Source: an uncultured Planctomycetaceae bacterium
GTDB taxonomy: Bacteria; Planctomycetota; Planctomycetia; Pirellulales; Pirellulaceae
Length of the DNA: 7,873 nt
Assembly (NCBI GenBank): GCA_937904535.1
Contig: CALELC010000675.1
Coordinates: 1 to 7,873 of the forward strand
Direction of reading: 5' to 3'
The number at the start of each line of letters is the position of its first letter. Positions within the stretch are counted from its first letter, which is position 1. Below the pieces are notes generated by a model that was given only the letters and a program-made list of their open reading frames with translations, was not told where the DNA came from and searched no databases. Positions 1 to 4,949 of the stretch are shown here, piece after piece. The position numbers and the translations under genes are program-made.

Positions 1-1298
1 TCAATCCGGCGGCGATTCAATTCCAGCGTGCGGCGATTGATGTATTCACCTTCTACCAAGTCGATTTGATTGAGCAAGGTTGTGTCTTTCATCAAATGCG
101 GGTCGCCGTCAATATTGATGTTGATATTGCGGATCTTCCAACGGTCGCCCTCGACGATGTTGTAAACCAGATCCACTAAATCATCTTCATCGCGCATCAC
201 GGTCTGCGGTCGGACTTCAGCATAGATAAAGCCAAATGATCCATAACCGTACATGATTTCCGCGACATCTTTTCGCATCAGCGTGCCATTGAACATGTCG
301 CCCTGTTTGAGCGTCAAATTGTCCATCAGCGACTGAGTTTCAATGAATTGGTTGCCAATAATCTTGATGTCATTGACGCGGTAACGAACGCCTTCGTTGA
401 CCACAAAGGTCACGGTCATCCATTTACCTGTTTTGTCGTAGCTGATGCGGCGTCCGACGGTTGCCGTCAGAAACCCCAGATTGTGGTAGTAGGCTTCGAG
501 CACTTTGACGTCTTGATCGATCTTCGTCAGGTTGGCGGCATTGTTGAGATACCTCAGCACACCAGCGGTCGGACCGCGACTGTTGATCACCTTGCAAAGC
601 CGCGCTTCGCTAACGACGGTGCTACCTTGGATGTGAATTGCCTTGATCCGCTCTTTGTGCCCTTCGTTGATCCGAAACAGCACCGCATTGGGGTCATCGC
701 CAACGCCGCGCACGGTGCTTACCACTGCTTGGTTGAACCCTTCATCGTGGTAGTAATCCAACAGTCGGCGGCGTGCCGATTCGATCGAAAACTCATTGAG
801 TGGATCGCCAGCGTTGACGCCCGAGCGCCCCGCCAAGTCGCGGTCGTTGATCGCCCGGTTGCCGTGATAGTAAACCTTCGAAATCGTCGGTCGTTCGCGA
901 ACCTTGAAATGCACGGCGATGCCGTCGGGCCGCTCTTTCAATTCATACGTTACGGTTTCGAACATTTCATTCAGACGGCGGATGTCCGCCATTACCGTCT
1001 CGAACTCGTAGAAGCGGTCTTTGCGGGTCTGTAATTTCTGAAAAACCTTGTCGGTCGAGATACTCGAATTGCCGCTGATGGTGACATCCGCGACGATTGC
1101 TTCACCGGTCTCGCGGACCGGTTTCACTCCACCGCGTTCATGCACGTAGTCGCGAAAAGCGGGCTTTTGCTGGGGTCCCGGCGGGTCATTGCCACCGCCA
1201 CCAGCCCCACCGCCGAGCTGTCCAAACGCATCGCCACCCCCTATGAGAGCAGCGACCAGCGTAATGCTGGCAATGAGCGGGACTAACCTCTGCGACAT
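1..1298 (-). CDS. bamA: Outer membrane protein assembly factor BamA (Omp85 family), N-terminal part, 3' end outside window
   Basis: BamA folds and inserts beta-barrel proteins into the outer membrane from the periplasmic side. About 432 codons are open from the ATG at 1298 to base 1 with no stop. Residues 1-27 form a signal peptide (MSQRLVPLIA start, hydrophobic core, cleavage near AFG-Q), followed by a Gly/Pro-rich linker (about 28-45). POTRA-like beta-alpha-alpha-beta units follow at about 66-134, 136-212, 214-301 and 303-383; a fifth starts near 385. Repeating signatures are 'V.ISGN', 'VYYHGN', 'IHIQGS' and 'IKIIGN' at unit starts and 'F.(I/V)NEG' or 'IVEG' at unit ends. Five POTRAs match BamA rather than the two of TpsB transporters. 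The start is supported by AGGAG seven bases upstream and the immediate signal peptide. The barrel lies outside the window, so another Omp85 relative such as TamA-like proteins cannot be fully excluded. By eye the downstream part is less GC-rich than the other genes here. Confidence 0.85.
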   Translation of the reverse strand, partial: MSQRLVPLIASITLVAALIGGGDAFGQLGGGAGGGGNDPPGPQQKPAFRDYVHERGGVKPVRETGEAIVADVTISGNSSISTDKVFQKLQTRKDRFYEFETVMADIRRLNEMFETVTYELKERPDGIAVHFKVRERPTISKVYYHGNRAINDRDLAGRSGVNAGDPLNEFSIESARRRLLDYYHDEGFNQAVVSTVRGVGDDPNAVLFRINEGHKERIKAIHIQGSTVVSEARLCKVINSRGPTAGVLRYLNNAANLTKIDQDVKVLEAYYHNLGFLTATVGRRISYDKTGKWMTVTFVVNEGVRYRVNDIKIIGNQFIETQSLMDNLTLKQGDMFNGTLMRKDVAEIMYGYGSFGFIYAEVRPQTVMRDEDDLVDLVYNIVEGDRWKIRNININIDGDPHLMKDTTLLNQIDLVEGEYINRRTLELNRRRI

Positions 1299-1305
1299 GC
1301 CTAGG

Positions 1306-1310
1306 CTCCT
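1306..1310 (-). promoter_or_regulatory. Shine-Dalgarno sequence of bamA
   Basis: On the minus strand AGGAG precedes the ATG at 1298 with a seven-base spacer. It is the clearest ribosome binding site in the window and fixes the start of the BamA-like gene directly before its signal peptide. Confidence 0.7.
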
Positions 1311-1338
1311 GTAGCGGTGTGCGTCGGATTGATAGCGA

Positions 1339-1353
1339 TTGGTTACCTACCAA
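1339..1353. promoter_or_regulatory. Inverted repeat TTGGT-N5-ACCAA in the bamA leader
   Basis: A perfect five-base inverted repeat around a five-base centre lies 41-55 bases upstream of the bamA ATG. The position suits an operator or a small leader hairpin, and the dyad form suits a dimeric regulator. A match of this size also arises by chance, so the regulatory reading is only inference. Confidence 0.25.
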
Positions 1354-1453
1354 CGACGCATCTGCCGAGACAAGCCGAGTTTGCCGCCAAGCCATTGCTT
1401 GCAAAGGCACTGAGACTTACAGACGGGCTGCCTCGGATCGTCCGACGTTTGAT

Positions 1454-1463
1454 GTGCATGCAC
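1454..1463. repeat. Palindrome GTGCATGCAC upstream of bamA
   Basis: A perfect 10-bp palindrome lies about 155-165 bases upstream of the bamA ATG in non-coding DNA. Its inner eight bases, TGCATGCA, recur exactly at 4712-4719 in the other large intergenic region. It could be a protein binding site; no known regulator is assigned. Confidence 0.3.
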
Positions 1464-1599
1464 GCATGATGGGTCACATGCCAGCAGAGGATGGCCCGCC
1501 TCGAGCCCCGGCGATCGGCGTGGGCAGCTGAAAACTGTTGAGCGGCTCGATGATTATGCGGCAGAACTCGCCGCACGCCCTCGGAGCCTCGAAGACGTG

Positions 1600-1645
1600 C
1601 CCCCGATCAATGCGGGGGTGCCACCACAGGCGGTCGAATAGCCTG
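1600..1645 (-). terminator. Two adjacent hairpins after the levanase stop, possible terminator
   Basis: Reading the minus strand past the stop codon at 1657-1659, a first hairpin (CAGGC, nine-base loop, GCCTG; 1627-1645) is followed by a stronger one (CCCCCG, seven-base loop, CGGGGG; 1600-1618). Both begin within about 40 bases of the stop. Neither is followed by a T-run, so this is not a canonical intrinsic terminator. It may instead protect the mRNA 3' end or act in Rho-dependent termination. Confidence 0.35.
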
Positions 1646-1656
1646 CGGACTAAGCC

Positions 1657-3765
1657 TTATTTCCAGGTGGAGCCCAACTCGTGGACGGTGAGCTGCTTGA
1701 AGCTTACCGGTGCCCCTTCAGCGCGCACGTGCACGTGGCGAGAATCGCTCGCCGGGCGAATCCCGCGTGAAATCGCGATCTGGCCGCTGTTGCCGAAGCA
1801 CTCGATCGATCCGCGGTCGACTAGCAGTTGCAGACGCACCTGCCCGTCGACCGGCGTCAGCGGTACGCTCAGCCCCGCGCACTCGAGCATTTGCTCGTCG
1901 GCAAAATACGTCACCACGGCGCCGCGCAGGTTGAACACCACACGCCCCTCGGTCGCTGGCCTAAACGTCGCATCGAGTTCCACCAGTTCGACATCGAGCT
2001 GAGCCAAGGGATCAGCATCACCGGGCGCTAAGGCTAGTTCACCGAACGAGTGCGACTGCTGGCGGATCGCGGCAAGTTCCCGCACTGGCTCCACAAACAG
2101 GCGTGGGCCGGCCGCCGTCGACCGCAGCGTGAGCTCGACCGGTACCGCCATCTGCTGGTTAAACGGCATTCCGGGAAACGTGATGTCCCGCCCCCAGCCG
2201 ATCTGCACGCGCCGACCGTCGGGCGCATGAGAGTACGACTGCGCGGCATAGTAGTTTCCATACCAAACTTGGTGTTTGCCTTCGTGATCAGGCGTAAACC
2301 GTTGGCCATCGAAGTCGCCGATGACGTACTGCGCATCAGCCGCGTGTAGGATCCACTTCGTATTAGCTGGATCCCCGTCGACCGGCAATTCAAAAAGATC
2401 CGGGCACTCGTAGAAGCCAGCAATGCGGCTCTCCAGCGTCCAGCTTTTCAGGTCCGGCGAACTGTAAAAGGCGATCCACTGTTGCTCGTCGGCCTCCTGA
2501 TACACGGCCATCACCCACCGCTGTGTTGGCTCGTGCCACAGCAGTCGGGGATCGCGACCGACATGCTGGACAACCGGATTGCCGGAGAACATTTCAAATG
2601 TCCGGCCGCCATCATTGCTGTAGGCAATCACCTCTCCAGCCTGCGTGTCGGTCAGCGCCGCCACGATCACATCTTCATCGCCCGTCTTCCAGCCGCCGGT
2701 GTTGTAGCGATCGACCACCGCGCTGCCAGAAAACGCACCGCCGCGAGTATCTTCGCCAAACGGATGAAAGCGGGTGCCTCGTTCCGTCCAGTGAAACAGA
2801 TCGCTGCTGACCGCGTGGCCCCAGTGCATGTTCCCCCACGGCCAGCCATAGGGATTGTGTTGGTAAAACAGGTGCCATTGGCCGTTGTGATAAACCAACC
2901 CGTTGGGATCATTGAGCCAGCCGCGGCGCGACGTGAAATGGAACTGTGGTCGGTGCATTTCTCGATAAAGCTGATCCGCACCCGGCAACTCATCCGAGCT
3001 GCGGATCAGGTGCAGGCCGCTGTTGCCACCCGCGGCCAGAGTCAGGGTCGCTGTGGCGCCTTGCCACCGAGAGACGTCACTAAACACCCAAAAGTCAGGA
3101 GTCTCGCTGAGCACGATGTCGAACTGCCGCACCACCTGATTGTCGACACTGATCCGCATCCGCACCGGCGTGCCTTGAGCACTGACCGGCAGGTGCAGAT
3201 AGCGATCGGTGAGCTCGATCGTCCGCGAGTTTGCCGGCACGACCACACGGCGATCGCTGAGAACGATCTGATCGACGTTGATGTGGCCCCAACCACCGGT
3301 CGCTGAGTCGATGATCCGAACTCGGGCTTCCCGGTTCTGATGCTCCGTCAGATCAAAGCTCGACCACAACAACCCTTCGTCATCGTGACCCGTGGCCCGA
3401 GCGACCACGTTATCGTCAATCAGAAGTTGCAGTTCGCACTGCTCGGGCTGATGACCGCCGCCAATCAGAAAATGGAGATACTTTCGCTGCAACCGGATGG
3501 GAGGGCTGAGCAGCGTGCCGGTCGACACGTCGCCACCGTTGTAGCTATTGACCAGCCGTTCGCCTTCAAAACCGCTGACGGGTCGCTGGCGCAGTAATGT
3601 GCCACGTGCGGGCCCCACGCCAAACGCATCGCCCGTCGCCTGCCATGGACCATACGACTCCGATTCGAAGTCGTTGACGAGAATGTCCGGCCGCTCGGCT
3701 GCAGCCGTGAATGCTGTGGTCGTCAGCCACAGGAGCCAAAACGGGACGAGCAATCGCGATCGCAT
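1657..3765 (-). CDS. Secreted GH32 fructan hydrolase (levanase/fructanase, SacC-like)
   Basis: This 702-residue glycoside hydrolase family 32 enzyme cleaves terminal or internal beta-fructosidic bonds in levan, inulin or sucrose, outside the cytoplasm. Residues 1-23 are a signal peptide (MRSRLLVPFWLLWL..., cleavage near TAAA-E). Residues 25-170 form a beta-sandwich-like module with ATGGWGHINVDQI near its end. Residues 171-270 resemble the DUF4980-type linker domain that precedes the catalytic domain in Bacteroidetes and planctomycete levanases. The five-bladed propeller starts near 275. WLNDPNG carries the nucleophile D286, RDP the transition-state stabiliser D405, and YECPD the acid/base E453. 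FSGSAV and FNQQM are also present. The C-terminal GH32 beta-sandwich ends with VDRGSIECF (about 649-657). The frame extends upstream to a TTG at 3813, but the first ATG (3765) has an AGGCGG site and starts the signal peptide. Levan or inulin specificity cannot be read from the sequence. No transporter or fructokinase gene adjoins it. Confidence 0.95.
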   Translation of the reverse strand: MRSRLLVPFWLLWLTTTAFTAAAERPDILVNDFESESYGPWQATGDAFGVGPARGTLLRQRPVSGFEGERLVNSYNGGDVSTGTLLSPPIRLQRKYLHFLIGGGHQPEQCELQLLIDDNVVARATGHDDEGLLWSSFDLTEHQNREARVRIIDSATGGWGHINVDQIVLSDRRVVVPANSRTIELTDRYLHLPVSAQGTPVRMRISVDNQVVRQFDIVLSETPDFWVFSDVSRWQGATATLTLAAGGNSGLHLIRSSDELPGADQLYREMHRPQFHFTSRRGWLNDPNGLVYHNGQWHLFYQHNPYGWPWGNMHWGHAVSSDLFHWTERGTRFHPFGEDTRGGAFSGSAVVDRYNTGGWKTGDEDVIVAALTDTQAGEVIAYSNDGGRTFEMFSGNPVVQHVGRDPRLLWHEPTQRWVMAVYQEADEQQWIAFYSSPDLKSWTLESRIAGFYECPDLFELPVDGDPANTKWILHAADAQYVIGDFDGQRFTPDHEGKHQVWYGNYYAAQSYSHAPDGRRVQIGWGRDITFPGMPFNQQMAVPVELTLRSTAAGPRLFVEPVRELAAIRQQSHSFGELALAPGDADPLAQLDVELVELDATFRPATEGRVVFNLRGAVVTYFADEQMLECAGLSVPLTPVDGQVRLQLLVDRGSIECFGNSGQIAISRGIRPASDSRHVHVRAEGAPVSFKQLTVHELGSTWK

Positions 3766-3772
3766 AAAGAAA

Positions 3773-3778
3773 CCGCCT
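3773..3778 (-). promoter_or_regulatory. Shine-Dalgarno-like site of the levanase gene
   Basis: AGGCGG on the minus strand lies seven bases before the ATG at 3765. It supports that start over the in-frame TTG at 3813, which would put a 16-residue extension with no signal-peptide character in front of the hydrophobic core. Confidence 0.5.
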
Positions 3779-3862
3779 GGATGGATGATTCGTGGTGCTT
3801 TTGACCGGATCAACCACCCAGGCTATGGCGACGCTAGCGTCGGATCAACTGGAGCAATCAGC

Positions 3863-3970
3863 TGCGGATTGGCACGTTCTCTCACATGACTCCCACCGCG
3901 ATTGCGACCCAAACGCTGGAGATCAGTCGGGCGAAGACGGAGTAGCGATTCACACCGATGCGGATTGGCA
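3863..3970. repeat. 12-bp direct repeat upstream of the levanase gene
   Basis: TGCGGATTGGCA occurs exactly at 3863-3874 and again at 3959-3970, 96 bases apart start to start, about 100 and 195 bases upstream of the levanase ATG. Two identical copies in under 300 bp of non-coding DNA are unlikely by chance and could be paired operator sites. No regulator gene is visible nearby, so the function is inference. Confidence 0.4.
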
Positions 3971-4054
3971 GGCCATACCGTTTGTGCCGCGAAGGTAACG
4001 TTCGGACGTCAACCAAGGCCTTTACCAGTCCGCAATCACCGTAAACCTCAATGA

Positions 4055-4630
4055 CTACGCATCGGGCTCGCCACGGCGTTCACGCGGCCCGCGACGTTCG
4101 CCATCACCACGGCCTTCCCGGTCGCCGCCGCGGCGTCCACCTTCGGCGGCCGGACCGCGATCGCCGCCGCGGCCACCGAAGCCGCCGGGACCACGGCCTT
4201 CACCAGGCCCCTGCGGCCCGCGAGTTGCAAATTCCCGCAGCTGGGTGCGTTGCTCTTCGGTCAGAATCTTGTCCAAGCGAGTTCGGACTTCCTGCTGCAA
4301 CTCTTCGAGCTGTTCGAGTTGTTCCGGGCTGAGCGCCAGGCGTTCGACCAGCGGAGGTGGCAAAATCTGTCCGGGCCGGAACGCTGGCGGCCCGCCCTGA
4401 GGTCCTCCTGGTCCGCGCTGACCAAAGCCGCCGGGCCGACCTTCACCGCGACCTTCAAACCGTCCTCCGGCACGTTCTTGCCGACCTTCAGCACGTCCCT
4501 CGCGACGTTCTTCACGCCCCTCGCGCCGCTGCTCCTGACGTGAGCCTTCTTGCGGCTGAGCAAAGGCCAGCGGTGCAGCAGTCAAACAGCAAGCGGTCAA
4601 CCCGGACAAAACAAGAGTTCTTAAACGCAT
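4055..4630 (-). CDS. Small secreted Arg/Gly-rich protein with LTxxQ-like helical core, unknown function
   Basis: A 191-residue exported protein. Residues 1-24 are a signal peptide (MRLRTLVLSGL..., AFA-QP cleavage). An internal L-T-A-C at 11-14 also fits a lipobox, so lipid anchoring is an alternative. Residues 28-75 are strongly basic and acidic with Arg-Glu-Gly repeats (REGREERREG-like) passing into Gly/Pro-rich sequence. Residues 92-136 form the only clearly folded part, predicted helices with LSPEQ (100-104) and LTEEQ (123-127). These resemble the LTxxQ motifs of Spy/CpxP-type periplasmic proteins and similar planctomycete proteins. Residues 137-191 are again GRGG/RGGDR-like and end in RRGEPDA. 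The ATG at 4630 is preferred over upstream in-frame TTG and ATG codons because it starts the signal peptide and has AGGA eight bases before it. The gene stands alone, divergent from the dehydrogenase. Chaperone-like, metal-binding or polyanion-binding roles are guesses. Confidence 0.8.
   Translation of the reverse strand: MRLRTLVLSGLTACCLTAAPLAFAQPQEGSRQEQRREGREERREGRAEGRQERAGGRFEGRGEGRPGGFGQRGPGGPQGGPPAFRPGQILPPPLVERLALSPEQLEQLEELQQEVRTRLDKILTEEQRTQLREFATRGPQGPGEGRGPGGFGGRGGDRGPAAEGGRRGGDREGRGDGERRGPRERRGEPDA
4106..4201. repeat. Degenerate repeats inside the R/G-rich gene
   Basis: Within the 3' part of the coding region ACCACGGCCTTC (plus-strand reading) occurs exactly at 4106-4117 and 4190-4201, and TCGCCGCCGCGGC at 4122-4134 and 4161-4173. 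They encode the repeated Glu-Gly-Arg-Gly and Arg-Gly-Gly-Asp-Arg stretches. This fits growth of the low-complexity tail by slippage or short duplications. Confidence 0.55.
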
Positions 4631-4638
4631 GGGATCGT

Positions 4639-4642
4639 TCCT
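4639..4642 (-). promoter_or_regulatory. Short Shine-Dalgarno of the R/G-rich protein gene
   Basis: AGGA on the minus strand lies eight bases before the ATG at 4630, within CCTAGGAACG. It is only four bases long but correctly spaced and favours this start. Confidence 0.4.
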
Positions 4643-4711
4643 AGGGGAGGTTGAGTTAAGGCAAATCCTGGGAGTGGCTGCAGCGCCGACAAGCACCACA
4701 GCGAATCGCCT

Positions 4712-4719
4712 TGCATGCA
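4712..4719. repeat. TGCATGCA palindrome, second copy
   Basis: A perfect 8-bp palindrome lies 82 bases upstream of the R/G-rich gene start and about 230 bases upstream of the dehydrogenase start. The same eight bases form the core of the palindrome at 1454-1463 upstream of bamA. I saw no further copy in the window. Confidence 0.3.
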
Positions 4720-4800
4720 TTAACCGCAGCAACGCAAAGAAGTATCGGCGGCCTCAGCAGAAACTCTCAACCACTCGAACCAATGCGGCTAATGCAAGTT

Positions 4801-4816
4801 CGGCCGTCGTCGGCCG
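4801..4816. repeat. Hairpin CGGCCG-TCGT-CGGCCG
   Basis: Two copies of the self-complementary CGGCCG flank a four-base loop, giving a six-pair all-GC stem. The site is also a direct repeat of TCGGCCG (4800-4806, 4810-4816). It lies about 135 bases upstream of the dehydrogenase ATG. It could be a leader structure or binding site, but in GC-rich DNA it could also be chance. Confidence 0.3.
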
Positions 4817-4949
4817 CCGCCCGATGCCGCAGCGCTGTGAGCCTCGGTTGCAACGGGTAAGATGATCGTGGCGGCCTCTGAACGGGTGCCGCGACGCCCC
4901 CGTGCCACTTGTCATCCTGCCTCCCGCTTCTTTCTTTCGGCGATCGGTT

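Larger units (their letters stand above)
1299..1656. other. Non-coding region between bamA and the levanase gene
   Basis: This 358-bp stretch holds the bamA leader and the 3' flank of the levanase gene. Short open frames on both strands (for example 1319-1531 plus, 1343-1576 minus) show no recognisable domain, no export signal and overlap each other, so I do not call a gene. It contains an inverted repeat near bamA (1339-1353), a 10-bp palindrome (1454-1463) and two hairpins just past the levanase stop (1600-1645). I could not identify a convincing sigma-70 -35/-10 pair by eye. Confidence 0.6.
3766..4054. other. Non-coding region upstream of the levanase gene
   Basis: This 289-bp gap lies between the stop of the R/G-rich protein gene and the levanase start, both on the minus strand. 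The open frames in it (such as 3792-3998 plus) lack recognisable features. No clear intrinsic terminator follows the stop at 4055. The notable content is a 12-bp exact direct repeat (3863-3874 and 3959-3970). A gap this long suggests the levanase has its own promoter. Confidence 0.5.
4631..4949. other. Divergent intergenic region
   Basis: This 319-bp region separates the minus-strand R/G-rich gene from the plus-strand dehydrogenase gene and must carry both promoters. By eye I find no convincing -35/-10 pair. It contains TGCATGCA (4712-4719) and a GC-rich hairpin (4801-4816). Open frames crossing it (for example 4629-4865 plus) show no domain and no export signal. The dehydrogenase start has no clear Shine-Dalgarno: the bases before it are pyrimidine-rich. 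Confidence 0.5.

Noticed and set aside
348..1034. 228-codon plus-strand open frame
   Set aside because: It lies wholly antisense to the BamA-like gene, whose minus-strand translation shows clear POTRA repeats. It has no signal or domain.
1319..1531. Small plus-strand open frame in the bamA leader
   Set aside because: No ribosome site, no recognisable domain, and it overlaps a similar frame on the other strand.
2482..3306. 274-codon plus-strand open frame
   Set aside because: It is antisense to the GH32 gene, whose catalytic motifs are intact. The long frame follows from GC-rich codon bias.
3766..3813. Upstream extension of the levanase start to a TTG
   Set aside because: The ATG at 3765 has an AGGCGG site and begins a normal signal peptide. 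The extension would bury that signal behind 16 polar residues.
4106..4201. Repeats considered as a CRISPR or mobile repeat
   Set aside because: They are short, GC-rich, in frame with the R/G-rich gene and lack regular spacers. They are coding low complexity.
4631..4732. Upstream extension of the R/G-rich protein to a TTG at 4732
   Set aside because: The signal peptide starts exactly at the ATG at 4630, which also has an AGGA site.
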